Of a stretch of 64,000 nt of DNA, positions 47,219 to 56,814 are shown piece by piece. The first letter of the stretch is position 1, and each line of letters opens with the position of its first letter. The notes beneath the pieces are model-generated. The model saw nothing but the letters and a program-made list of their open reading frames with translations. It was not told the origin of the DNA and ran no database searches. A program made the translations under genes and the position numbers. This DNA is from Myxacorys almedinensis A (lineage in GTDB: Bacteria; Cyanobacteriota; Cyanobacteriia; Leptolyngbyales; Leptolyngbyaceae), in assembly GCF_010091945.1 (NCBI RefSeq), contig NZ_WVIE01000009.1, forward strand, positions 124,001 through 188,000, given 5' to 3'.

Positions 47219-48844
47219 CTAGCGAACCGGCGTTGCCACGGGTTCGACAGGCTGCAACGAGGCATACAAACGGTTCAGCGCGTTGACATAGGCTTGCGCC
47301 GACGCCACGATGATATCGGTATTGGCTGCATGTCCAGAGAAGATGCGATTGGCGGGCACAACCCCAAAAGAGCCGCCATATTTCAACCGAATCGTCACTT
47401 CCCCGATCGCATCGATTCCCGCCGTCACCGACTGCACCGAATACTCAATCAGTTGGTTGGGCACATTCACCACGCGGTTGATGGCTTTGTATACCGCATC
47501 GACCGGACCGGTTCCCGTCGCCGCATCGGTCAGTTCTTCGCCATCGGGGGTGGTCAGCGAAACCGTTGCCGTTGGGCAAGAGCGATTGCCGCACGAAACC
47601 TGCACTAATTCCAGCCGGAACAATTCGGGAACGTGCTGAACTTCGTCGTTGACGATCGCTTCTAAGTCGCGATCGCTGAGTTCTTTTTTCTTGTCTGCCA
47701 GTTCTTTAAACCGCACAAAGGCTTTATTCAAATCTTGCTCAGAGAGGTCATAGCCTAGTTCTTTCAAGCGAGTGCGGAAGGCGTTGCGACCGGAATGCTT
47801 GCCTAACACCAGTAAGGTTTGGGTTAGCCCGATCGTTTGAGCATCCATAATTTCGTAGGTTTGCCGATTCTTCAGCATTCCGTCTTGATGAATGCCCGAC
47901 TCGTGGGCAAAGGCATTTGCCCCCACGATCGCTTTGTTGGGCTGCACGAGCATCCCCGTCAAGGTCGAAACCATGCGGGAGGTCTTGTAAATTTCCTGAG
48001 TATTGATTTGCGTTAGAGGCGCGTCCGACGCCACCGGACGACCCAAGAACGGATTAAAATACTGGCGGCGGACATGCAGCGCCATCACTAATTCTTCGAG
48101 AGACGCATTTCCGGCGCGCTCTCCAATGCCGTTGATCGTACATTCAAGCTGTCGCGCGCCATTCTTGACCGCTTCTAAAAAGCACGCCACCGCCAAGCCC
48201 AAATCGTTGTGACCGTGAACCGAAATAATCGCTTGATCGACATTCGGCACGTTTTCTTTGATGCCGCGAATCATATCGCCAAACTCGCTTGGCGTCATAT
48301 ACCCCACTGTGTCGGGGATATTGATCGTGGTTGCCCCCGATGCGATCGCGCGTTCTAACACTTGATACAAATACGCCGGATCAGAGCGGGCAGCATCCAT
48401 CGGAGAAAACTCGACATCTTCCACAAACGACTTTGCGTAGGCAACCATCTCCTCTGCGATCGCTAACACTTCGCCGCGAGTCTTCTTTAATTGATATTCC
48501 AGATGAATATCTGAGGTAGAAATGAACGTGTGAATTCTGCCTTTTGCCGCCGGTTTAAGCGCTTCGGCAGCAGCCTTAATGTCATTGGGAATTGCCCGTG
48601 CCAAACTACAGATCACCGGACCATCCGCCGTCCCAACCGCTTGAGCAATTTTTTGCACCGCTGTAAAGTCACCCGGACTTGCGTAAGCAAAGCCCGCTTC
48701 AATCACATCAACGCCGAGCCGCGCGAGTTGCCGTGCGATCGTCAGTTTTTCATCGACATCAAGGGTTGCACCTGGGCATTGCTCGCCATCACGCAACGTC
48801 GTGTCAAAAATGATAATTCGCTTAGACTGTGATTGAACGTTCAT
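47219..48844 (-). CDS. leuA: 2-isopropylmalate synthase (leucine biosynthesis)
   Basis: LeuA condenses 2-oxoisovalerate and acetyl-CoA. The ATG at 48844 is chosen because the next residues [20 protein letters not shown] match the family start; the frame extends 27 codons further. Total 541 residues. Conserved points: [10 protein letters not shown] (metal Asp), [14 protein letters not shown] (metal His), [19 protein letters not shown], and the C-terminal leucine-binding LeuA dimer domain (about 390-520), implying feedback inhibition by leucine. Unlinked to other leu genes. Confidence 0.97.
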   Translation of the reverse strand: MNVQSQSKRIIIFDTTLRDGEQCPGATLDVDEKLTIARQLARLGVDVIEAGFAYASPGDFTAVQKIAQAVGTADGPVICSLARAIPNDIKAAAEALKPAAKGRIHTFISTSDIHLEYQLKKTRGEVLAIAEEMVAYAKSFVEDVEFSPMDAARSDPAYLYQVLERAIASGATTINIPDTVGYMTPSEFGDMIRGIKENVPNVDQAIISVHGHNDLGLAVACFLEAVKNGARQLECTINGIGERAGNASLEELVMALHVRRQYFNPFLGRPVASDAPLTQINTQEIYKTSRMVSTLTGMLVQPNKAIVGANAFAHESGIHQDGMLKNRQTYEIMDAQTIGLTQTLLVLGKHSGRNAFRTRLKELGYDLSEQDLNKAFVRFKELADKKKELSDRDLEAIVNDEVQHVPELFRLELVQVSCGNRSCPTATVSLTTPDGEELTDAATGTGPVDAVYKAINRVVNVPNQLIEYSVQSVTAGIDAIGEVTIRLKYGGSFGVVPANRIFSGHAANTDIIVASAQAYVNALNRLYASLQPVEPVATPVR

Positions 48845-49019
48845 AGCTCCAATAGGGGATAGAGAATAGTCGTAGCAATGCTGCCCCGCAACCTGGCGGT
48901 TTTTTGCCATCCGCAAGGCGAGCAAACACGCTGGATAATGGCAATCTTAAGCCCTTATTCTAGACGTTAGTATGAAACTTATGGCGTTTAGAAATGTTTA
49001 CTGTAGAAAATAGACGGTT

Positions 49020-49574
49020 TTAATATTCAGATTTCTCAATTTTGGCTCGAATATCATTGAGATCAATATAGCGATCGGTGACATTTCGCAATTCGCGGGC
49101 GATCATGCCTTCAGTAGAAACGACCGTAATGTGAGTGTTTTTTGACCTCAAAAACTCGATTGCTCGCTCAAAATCGCCATCTCCACTAAACAAAATAACG
49201 CGATCGTACTGCTCGACCGTGTTAAACATATCCACCACAATTTCGATATCAAGATTGGCTTTTTGGGAATAGCGCCCCGATGAATCGTCATAATATTCTT
49301 TCAAAATTTTAGTTCTGACGGTGTAGCCAAGACTAATCAGGGCATCGCGAAAGCCGCGCTGGTCTTGGGGGTCTTTTAATCCGGTGTACCAAAATGCATT
49401 CACTAGCTCAACGCCTCGTTCAGTCGTAAAATGCTCAAGTACCCGTTTTGGATCGAAGAACCACCCGTTTTTTTGCTGAGCATAGAACATATTATTGCCG
49501 TCTACAAATATCGATAGACGGTTCATTAAATAACGCATAGATGGTTTAGACTCAGAATCTGTAGAAACAAGCAT
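49020..49574 (-). CDS. LabA/DUF88-type NYN-domain protein
   Basis: The 184-residue protein from the ATG at 49574 has the NYN nuclease fold: SIFVDGNNMFYAQQ with the first Asp, LDIEIVVDMFNTV with Asp, and VILFSGDGDFERAIEFL. LabA homologues act in circadian output in Synechococcus elongatus; NYN domains relate to PIN RNases. Further starts at 49709 and 49526 are possible; 49574 is a middle choice and uncertain. It is followed by the leuA gene 175 bases downstream, apparently unrelated. Confidence 0.85.
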   Translation of the reverse strand: MLVSTDSESKPSMRYLMNRLSIFVDGNNMFYAQQKNGWFFDPKRVLEHFTTERGVELVNAFWYTGLKDPQDQRGFRDALISLGYTVRTKILKEYYDDSSGRYSQKANLDIEIVVDMFNTVEQYDRVILFSGDGDFERAIEFLRSKNTHITVVSTEGMIARELRNVTDRYIDLNDIRAKIEKSEY

Positions 49575-50170
49575 GTGAGTAATTAATTCTAGCAACGGAA
49601 AACAAGGGAGAACACGAAACTGAATCGAATTGGAAATGGTATTTGTCCCCAATCCAAGCCAGTCATGTGAAATAGCTGACCGATAAAGCCCTTCTGAACG
49701 AAACGGCACCCCCTCGCCCCTTTGACCTAAAACCTTGCTGCCAAAATAGAAGTTGATGAGTCAGAACAAGAACTGAAAAATAAGGGGATAGGAAAACGAT
49801 ATAAAATCTGATAGCAGAAAAATAGAGGGCGATCCGGTCGAGTTTGGCAGCGCCAATTACAGACGAAGGATTTTCTAACATTTTGAAGGCAAGGTAGACG
49901 AGCGCTTGGGGCAGACCTTTTCAATAAAGTGAACTGCGATCAATCAAATAAATTCCTCACCTTATAGATAGATTTCTTTACTTTTTAATTATTACAAATT
50001 CTTGAAAAAAGATTATCCGTGGGCAGCCTTAAGATTTACCTGAAGCGCAGCCTATGATTGGAATAAAGTAAAGAGTAAGGCTCTAAAAGACCCGTTCTTG
50101 CTGGAGTCTAGGTGAATTGTTATCACCGCGATCCGTTGCCCAACGATAGAAATTGCTCCCTAAACTGCCC
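49575..50170. other. Divergent spacer between the NYN gene and the CHASE2 kinase gene
   Basis: About 600 bases; parts of the left end may code an N-terminal extension of the NYN protein. A/T-rich promoter-like sequence at 49940-50000. No other gene supported. Confidence 0.4.
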
Positions 50171-52612
50171 ATGGCTAAGAAACGAACATCAGCCGGTTTT
50201 CTGCACTCGCTAACGTTGACGCTACGTTCAGGAGTGCTGAAATCGACGGCTCCGACTCCGCCTACTGTGCCCAATCACACGGTGACCCTGCCCGACGACG
50301 AGGCAGCCCCAACGCAATCAGAGCAGGGGTCGCGATCGGGGTGGGGGTTGACCGAGTTGGGTCATGGATTGATGATATTTTGGGCGATCGCGGCTGGATC
50401 TGCGATCGCCACCCACTTTGCACCCGTGCAAGCCTGGGAGCGGCAGGCGCAAAGTGTGATGCTGCGCGTCCGGGGAACGGTTGCGCCCCCTGAGGATATC
50501 GTGATTTTGGCGGTGGATGACGAGTCATTGTTGCAGCTTTCAGGGTCGAGTTGGCCGTTGAGACGGGCGACCTATGCCCAAGCGATCGACAAAATTATGC
50601 AAGCAGGGGCAAAAACCGTTGCCGTGGATATTCGCTGGGATTTGCCCAGTAGCTTTGGGCGCGACAGTCAGTCTTCTGCCGATTGCTCAAATGATGACAT
50701 TCTTGTCTCAGACGATGATCAGCAACTGCAAGCGGTGCTGCAACGCTACGATGGGCGAGTCACCCTCGCTGTTGATTTAGATGAGCTAGAGCAGCGACAG
50801 GGAGAGCAATCTCGCATTAGTTTGCCGTTCTGCCCATTTCGGACTGCCAAAGCCTCTTTGGGATTGATCAAGTTCCCCCTAGAGCCAAATGGTCGGGTGC
50901 ATCGGTTTGGGCAGGCGTTTCTGAGCGAAGAGTCGGAGGGAATGAAGTTACTGAAAGCAGAAAATATTAGCTCGTTTGCCCAAGCAACGCTGAAAGCAGG
51001 CGGCATCCCATCTGTGCTACCAAAGGGAGACAGTATTTTCTTTTACGGCAGAGCCGGAACGTTTCAGCGAGTCCCGTTTTGGACAGTGCTATCGCCAGAG
51101 AACTGGAACGATGACTATCTTAAGCAGGGGAGCATCTTCAAAGACAAAATCGTGGTGATTGGTCCGGTGGCGTCTAGGGTTGGAGATGAACTGAATACGC
51201 CCTTTGGGATCATGCCCGGAGTGGAGCTTCATGCCAATGCGATCGCGGCGCTGCTGCAAAACCGCTCCCTGCCCTCAGCGTTTCCCAACCCAGCGATCGC
51301 GGGATTAGCCGTATCGTTGCTGGTGATCGGGGCTAGCGTGCTGCCTCATCAAGCCAAGCATCCAGTCGCTCGATTTGGCTGGGCACTGGCGATCGCGCTT
51401 TCTTGGTCTGGCGTGACCTACGTGTTGCTGACCCAAGCCTCGATGCTGGTGCCGATCGCGGCTCCGATGGGTGCGATCGCATTAGCCGGAGTGTCTTACC
51501 TGGGAACCGGGCTGACCCGTGACCATCGCAACAAACAGCGGTTTCGCAAGACGCTCAAGCACTATTCCCGCTCGCCCCTAGTGCAAGAAATGATGAGTGG
51601 GCAAGACGAGTTTAAAGATCTGTTGCAGGAGCGAGAACTCGAAATTTTGGGCAAAAACTTGGGAGGGCGCTACAAAATTACAAAAGTTCTTGGCTCTGGT
51701 GGCTTCGGGGAAACCTATATTGCAGAAGATATTCAGCGTCCGGGTGCGCCTCAATGCGTGGTGAAGCAATTGCGCCCCAGCACAAATAACCCAAAGCATC
51801 TGCGTTTAGCACGCCGCTTGTTTCAGGCGGAAGCAGAGACCCTAGAACGGCTGGGAGAGCACGATCAAATTCCGCGCCTTTTAGCCTATTTTGAAGAAGA
51901 TCAAGAATTTTATTTAGCGCAAGAATTTATCCCTGGTCCGCCGCTCAGTGAGGAGTTGTCGTTGGGGAGACACCTGCCCGAATCGCGCATTGTCGAAGTG
52001 TTGCAGGAGCTTTTAGAAGTCCTCAGTTTTGTCCACAGCAAAAATGTGATTCATCGAGACATCAAGCCCAGCAATGTGATCAAGCGCCAGTCAGACGACA
52101 AGCTTGTGCTCATTGACTTTGGTGCGGTGAAAGCGCTGCACGATCAAATCATCGACAGTGATATTCCGTCTACGGCAACGATCGGCATTGGCACACAAGG
52201 GTATATGCCTCCAGAACAGTGTGCTGGCAACCCACGGTTTAACAGCGATATTTACGCGGTGGGCATGATGGGCATTCAGGCGCTCACTGGATTGCCGCCC
52301 AGCCAACTCAAGGAAAACCCGCAGACCGGAGAAATTCAATGGCGGGACAAAGCGATCGTTAGTCCTGCCCTGGCTGCCATTCTGACCAAAATGGTGCATT
52401 ACGACTTTCAGAAGCGCTATCAGTCTGCGATCGCGGTGTTGCAAGATGTGACGCAGGTCTCCAACTTGTCTACCATTTCGCTAGTGCTAGATGACTTGCT
52501 AGCAGATGAGTTGCTGGCAGATGGGTTAGGAGAAGATGAGACCATGACTCGCCCTTGGCCCGCTGCGTTTGCCGAAGATCTACCGCCAACAGAGCCGCCC
52601 CCCACCGAATAG
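50171..52612 (+). CDS. CHASE2-domain transmembrane Ser/Thr protein kinase
   Basis: The ATG at 50171 gives 813 residues (a TTG six codons upstream is possible). Order: cytoplasmic low-complexity N-terminus, membrane helix (about 63-80), CHASE2 sensor region (about 85-360: PPEDIVILAVDDESLLQLSG and KTVAVDIRWD), three further helices (about 370-455), then a Hanks-type kinase. Kinase motifs: Gly loop LGSGGFGETYIAED, VAIK-type Lys in CVVKQLRPS, HRDIKPSNVI, DFGAVKAL, and the activation segment GTQGYMPPEQ. Probably senses an extracytoplasmic signal and phosphorylates cytoplasmic targets. It converges on the HEAT-NACHT gene 31 bases away. Confidence 0.93.
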   Translation: MAKKRTSAGFLHSLTLTLRSGVLKSTAPTPPTVPNHTVTLPDDEAAPTQSEQGSRSGWGLTELGHGLMIFWAIAAGSAIATHFAPVQAWERQAQSVMLRVRGTVAPPEDIVILAVDDESLLQLSGSSWPLRRATYAQAIDKIMQAGAKTVAVDIRWDLPSSFGRDSQSSADCSNDDILVSDDDQQLQAVLQRYDGRVTLAVDLDELEQRQGEQSRISLPFCPFRTAKASLGLIKFPLEPNGRVHRFGQAFLSEESEGMKLLKAENISSFAQATLKAGGIPSVLPKGDSIFFYGRAGTFQRVPFWTVLSPENWNDDYLKQGSIFKDKIVVIGPVASRVGDELNTPFGIMPGVELHANAIAALLQNRSLPSAFPNPAIAGLAVSLLVIGASVLPHQAKHPVARFGWALAIALSWSGVTYVLLTQASMLVPIAAPMGAIALAGVSYLGTGLTRDHRNKQRFRKTLKHYSRSPLVQEMMSGQDEFKDLLQERELEILGKNLGGRYKITKVLGSGGFGETYIAEDIQRPGAPQCVVKQLRPSTNNPKHLRLARRLFQAEAETLERLGEHDQIPRLLAYFEEDQEFYLAQEFIPGPPLSEELSLGRHLPESRIVEVLQELLEVLSFVHSKNVIHRDIKPSNVIKRQSDDKLVLIDFGAVKALHDQIIDSDIPSTATIGIGTQGYMPPEQCAGNPRFNSDIYAVGMMGIQALTGLPPSQLKENPQTGEIQWRDKAIVSPALAAILTKMVHYDFQKRYQSAIAVLQDVTQVSNLSTISLVLDDLLADELLADGLGEDETMTRPWPAAFAEDLPPTEPPPTE

Positions 52613-52643
52613 AGGAAACTGAACCACCGCAGCAAATAAGTTA

Positions 52644-55600
52644 TCAGTTTCGGTCGTTTCCACGCCCTATATCCCCTAGTGCCGCCACGATCGCTTCTGC
52701 CTCTCCGCTAATGCGCCAAAGGGTGCGACTTGCCTCTTTGCTCACCAGTTCATACTCGCCTCGGAACGCTTCGATCAAAACCGGAATTGCCGATTTTGCA
52801 TCGGGACCGATGCAGCCCAACGCATAGGCAGCCACCCAGCGCACCTGCCAATCGTCGTCTCTCAGGGCAGCAGTCAGGGCGGGGATAGCAGGTTTTGCAG
52901 CGGCATTGAAACTAGACAACACCCAGGCAGCAGTGCTGCGAACATAGGCAGGCTGCGATTCTAACGCCGTGATCAAGGCAGGCAAAGCGGCGGTGCCGAT
53001 CTTGCCAAGGGCTGCGATCGCTTCTCCACTCACCCGTCGATCAGGATCGCGCAACCGCTCGATCAACGCTGGAATCGCCATGCGAGCCTCTGACCCAATC
53101 AGCCCGATCGACCAAGCCACTTCTCGACGAATGCGCCAATCTCGATCTTGCAGTTCTCGCACCAGCGCTGGCAACACTCCTTTCGCGGCTGCGCCCAGTT
53201 CCCCTAGTTCTCGAATGGCATCTAATCGCGCGATCGTGTCTCCGGTAGACAAGAGCGGCGTCAACCGGCGCATTCGCTGCTCGACTTGAGACTTTCGTAA
53301 GGTCTCAGCACTTAGCCCCACTCGCTGCCCCAATTCACCCAACACATAATCGGGAATGTCGATTTCTGACCCACGGGTGAGGCAGCAGTCGCGCATTGCC
53401 AAGAGAAAGCCTTGAATGCTCTCTGGTGCGCCAGGCACCGCGTCGGCAAACATCAGCCACTCATCCCACAGCGCTTTATCGCTGCCATACAGATCTACAA
53501 GATGAAGCGCGGCTAAGCATTCGGCAAGCGGATCGAGCGCAAAGCAAATTTGGTCTTGCGCCGGACCGAGTGCTTGCACAACCCGGAGACGTTTTTCTAA
53601 ATGCTTGAGCCGAAGTTTGGCAGATTCTTCCTCGCTGCCAGAGGGCAATTCACGCTGCGAAGCAGACGACGATCGCAGCTTGGCTAAAATGACATCGCGC
53701 TTGGCAGGAGCAGGACGATAGTATTGTTGCAAGCACTCCCAGGCAATAATTTTCGCGTCTTCGTGGACGGTGAGATTGTCTGGCGTATCGTCTGGGGTGT
53801 CGCGATTTAATTCGTTTAAATAGCTCAACATCAAATCGGGAATGTTATCGGGCAATGCACTTTCATCGTTGATGCCTTCTTTTTTGCCGATCATTTGTTC
53901 AGCATAGAGCGTTGCTAACAGCACCGTGATATGACGCTGACCCACCATTTTTGACAGTTGGCTACAGGCATCAAAGTATTCAGAATCGGTGAAGAGTTCC
54001 CGTTTGCTGCGCTGCATCAAGTACGCCTCTAAAAACGAGGATAGGCGATTGCCTTCAATGCGGAGCGGTTTAATCGTGGTTTTGGGCACTTCGTCGAGCA
54101 CTTCTTCTGCCCGCGAGGTGACGATCAGTGCATTTGCTGGAAAGTCTGGGTGCCCAGGGCGAATCTGCTGACGGGTTTCCTCGCTCAGTTCTGACAAGCG
54201 ATCGACAATCACTAAAATGCGACGCTGCCGCAGGAGTTTTTCTAAAAAGTCATCTGAGATCGGCTCTGAAGCATCGATCAGCGCTTGCACTTGTCCGCGA
54301 ATCGCTTCCCTAAACGGATTTTTGCCCTCAGGAAGTTTGAAGTCTAGCTCTTGCTCGATCAGCACAGGCAACATGCGGTGATGGCAAAGCCGATGAGATT
54401 TTTGATCCGCCATTGCCCATTTTGCCAGGTGACACGCCAAGCTGGTTTTCCCGATGCCCCCTTCGCCCCAAATGAGCAGACACTGCCGCCCGTCCCAAAA
54501 GGTGGTGTGTAGATCGTTGTTGGCAAGTTCTGGAACGGTGTTGCCGTTTAAAACGACGGGAATGGGGATGTAAACCTTGCGATCGCTGACCGTGTTTTTA
54601 TGGGCAAAGCCTTCTCGCGCTCCGGCAATCTGCTGATTGACCCAGGCATCGAGTACCCTGGGATGATAGTGAAACCAGCCAACAAACAAGACAAACCGCA
54701 ACGGAACTTTGATGCTGTTGCCCATGGGAATGGGAATTTCAAAGTCGGTATAGGGCTGGAGGGCATTGTTGAGTTTCAGCAGCCATGAGGGGCGCACCAG
54801 CAACAGGGCAAACCAGAGGCTAGGCATGCCCACGAGATAGAGCAGCGCCCCCGCGATCGCCGGGTTTGCCTGCCCCCACTCAACCACGCGCTCAAACGGG
54901 CGAGAGTCTTTTTCGTTTTTGAGAACGCTGATCGAGCGGCGCACCGAGATCACCAATTCTTCATTGAGTCGAGCGCTGGGATTTTCCAACAGCGGCAACG
55001 CACCTTCTAACGTGGTGTACGCCGTGTAAATCTCGACGACAGACAGAGAAGGCGCTTTATCTTGCAGACTAGCGGCAATCAACCGGAGCGCATTGGCAGC
55101 ACCCAGCCGCACTTCGGAATTTTCATCGCTCAGCAGTTTGACTAATTCAGGCAAAGCGTTTTGTGCCTCTAGCCCTATGCGTCCTAATGCCGTTGCAGAT
55201 TGCAGCCGCACATCTTTTTCGGGGTCGGGCAGCGCTTTAGTCAGGTCGGGAACGGCGGCTTTGGCGGGGCTGCCAACTCTGCCTAATGCGATCGCAGCAA
55301 AGGCGCGCGTTCTACCATCGGCGTGGCTCAGCGCCCGCACAAGTTGAGGAACGGCTGGACTTGCTTCCGCTCCAATACTGACGAGGGCGCTCGCTGCCTT
55401 GAGCCGAATATCGGTGTTAGCGTCGCTGAGCGCTTGGGCCAGAAAGGGGGTGGCTGATTTGGCATCGGCTCCTAGTTTGCCGAGGGCGGTAATGGTGGCG
55501 AGGCGCACGTCTAGCTCTGCCGTTGATAACGCCTGAATCAGTTCTGGAATGGCTGGCTTTGCGGCAGTTCCTAAATTAGAAATCGCGTCGATCGCCGTCA

Positions 55601-56153
55601 CCCGTACCGCTTTGCTAGGATCATCGAAGGCTTCGATCAAGCTCGGAACGGTGATCTCTGGAAAACTGCTCAGGCTGCCCAGGGCACGAGCCGCCGCAAC
55701 ACGCACCTCTTCATCATCATCTTTGAGGGCTTTTACTACGTCAGGAACAGCGGCTTTGGCAGCAGCACCGATCTTGGCTAAGGCATCTAGGGTAGCAATC
55801 TGAAGGACTTTTTGCTTAGCCGTCGTTCCTTTTGCAAGGGTAGAAACGGCGGGTCTAGCATCGGCTCCTAACCGACCGAGAGCCGCGATCGCGCCTAACC
55901 GCACAGACAGCTTTTCTTTGTCATTTTTGAGCAGGGTAATCAATTCTGTGATCGTCGGCGCATCTGGCTTGCCCACCAAAGCTGTAGTAGTTTTGGGTGC
56001 TTGACGGTTTACCTGTTGCCGCAGTTGGGCAGACACCTCGATCGCATCGGCTCTTTCGCTGGTGTCGCGGTTGGGTGGATGCACGATCGCAGAGGCACAG
56101 AGGAGGCTGATCTGACATGCCAGCAAGAAAAGTTGTCGGTTACGCACTGTCAT
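52644..56153 (-). CDS. Large membrane HEAT-NACHT-HEAT protein
   Basis: The 1169-residue protein starts with a hydrophobic segment (about 7-25), then about eight HEAT repeats (65-362, for example VRVAAARALGSL, VRLATITALGKLGADAKSA), a membrane helix (431-453, ALLYLVGMPSLWFALLLV), and a P-loop NTPase domain of NACHT/STAND type. Walker A is IWGEGGIGKTSLA (561-573), and Walker B-like is ILVIVDRLSE. A second set of about five HEAT repeats (980-1160) ends the chain. Predicted topology puts the first HEAT block outside the membrane and the NTPase plus second block inside. The role is unknown; STAND proteins often act as signalling or defence switches. Confidence 0.88.
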   Translation of the reverse strand: MTVRNRQLFLLACQISLLCASAIVHPPNRDTSERADAIEVSAQLRQQVNRQAPKTTTALVGKPDAPTITELITLLKNDKEKLSVRLGAIAALGRLGADARPAVSTLAKGTTAKQKVLQIATLDALAKIGAAAKAAVPDVVKALKDDDEEVRVAAARALGSLSSFPEITVPSLIEAFDDPSKAVRVTAIDAISNLGTAAKPAIPELIQALSTAELDVRLATITALGKLGADAKSATPFLAQALSDANTDIRLKAASALVSIGAEASPAVPQLVRALSHADGRTRAFAAIALGRVGSPAKAAVPDLTKALPDPEKDVRLQSATALGRIGLEAQNALPELVKLLSDENSEVRLGAANALRLIAASLQDKAPSLSVVEIYTAYTTLEGALPLLENPSARLNEELVISVRRSISVLKNEKDSRPFERVVEWGQANPAIAGALLYLVGMPSLWFALLLVRPSWLLKLNNALQPYTDFEIPIPMGNSIKVPLRFVLFVGWFHYHPRVLDAWVNQQIAGAREGFAHKNTVSDRKVYIPIPVVLNGNTVPELANNDLHTTFWDGRQCLLIWGEGGIGKTSLACHLAKWAMADQKSHRLCHHRMLPVLIEQELDFKLPEGKNPFREAIRGQVQALIDASEPISDDFLEKLLRQRRILVIVDRLSELSEETRQQIRPGHPDFPANALIVTSRAEEVLDEVPKTTIKPLRIEGNRLSSFLEAYLMQRSKRELFTDSEYFDACSQLSKMVGQRHITVLLATLYAEQMIGKKEGINDESALPDNIPDLMLSYLNELNRDTPDDTPDNLTVHEDAKIIAWECLQQYYRPAPAKRDVILAKLRSSSASQRELPSGSEEESAKLRLKHLEKRLRVVQALGPAQDQICFALDPLAECLAALHLVDLYGSDKALWDEWLMFADAVPGAPESIQGFLLAMRDCCLTRGSEIDIPDYVLGELGQRVGLSAETLRKSQVEQRMRRLTPLLSTGDTIARLDAIRELGELGAAAKGVLPALVRELQDRDWRIRREVAWSIGLIGSEARMAIPALIERLRDPDRRVSGEAIAALGKIGTAALPALITALESQPAYVRSTAAWVLSSFNAAAKPAIPALTAALRDDDWQVRWVAAYALGCIGPDAKSAIPVLIEAFRGEYELVSKEASRTLWRISGEAEAIVAALGDIGRGNDRN

Positions 56154-56344
56154 AAGAACACTGCAAAGCGAATAGGTGGGCTACGGTGCAAGGCTGCCAC
56201 CTGAACGGCAAAGCAAGGAAGATGACTCCGTAGAGCTAACGAGACTGCCTTGCGTTGAGGCTAATTTTTGGTAAAGGCGCAACCCTGACCCCGTAATTAT
56301 TCCCAAGCAATTGCACGGAGTAACGGCAAGCGAACTCATGTGTT

Positions 56345-56374
56345 AAAAAAAGCTCCAGTGAAAAACTAGAGCTT
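56345..56374 (-). terminator. Rho-independent terminator after the 98-residue gene
   Basis: AAGCTC pairs with GAGCTT, and AGT with ACT inside, over a short loop. On the minus strand the hairpin ends in seven T. It is 41 bases after the stop at 56415. Confidence 0.85.
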
Positions 56375-56414
56375 CTTAGAAAACAGTTTAGAAAAGTCGG
56401 AAAAATTGCATTAT

Positions 56415-56711
56415 TCAAAGTAATGCGTTCAACTGTTGCACGATCGCATTATGTTGCCGAAGTTTGATCCGCTTGTACTGAATCACCACCTCAGCCGCTA
56501 CTTGGCTCTCGATCGCTTTCTTCACACTGGGTTGATGGGCATAAGGCAATGTTGAGTAGCGATCGCACCGAAACGCCGTCTCAGCGATCTCATTCAACAA
56601 AGCTTCATCCAACGGCATCACCGCTGCGCCCACTAAAGAATCCGTTAATAAATGCATTTTGGCTTTGCACTTGATAATCGATCGGCGGGGAAACAAGTAA
56701 GACGACGACAT
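56415..56711 (-). CDS. Small protein of unknown function
   Basis: The 98-residue product is helical and basic, reading CRDRYSTLPYAHQPS-like segments without any recognised motif; VAAEVVIQYKRIKLRQHNAIVQ looks like a coiled helix. It has an adjacent strong terminator, which supports it being a real, single-gene transcript. Function is unknown. Confidence 0.55.
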   Translation of the reverse strand: MSSSYLFPRRSIIKCKAKMHLLTDSLVGAAVMPLDEALLNEIAETAFRCDRYSTLPYAHQPSVKKAIESQVAAEVVIQYKRIKLRQHNAIVQQLNALL

Positions 56712-56814
56712 AAACAGCTACCTACATCCAAAATCATTTCACAAAATCATTTGGTGAAGTATACATGCCAATGTTTCCCCTGGCAATTTTATTGACCCAA
56801 ATGCAGTGCATCTC

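Noticed and set aside
49663-49924. Minus frames of 72 and 65 codons upstream of the NYN gene
   Set aside because: They overlap each other and the possible NYN extension, with no motif and no ribosome-binding site.
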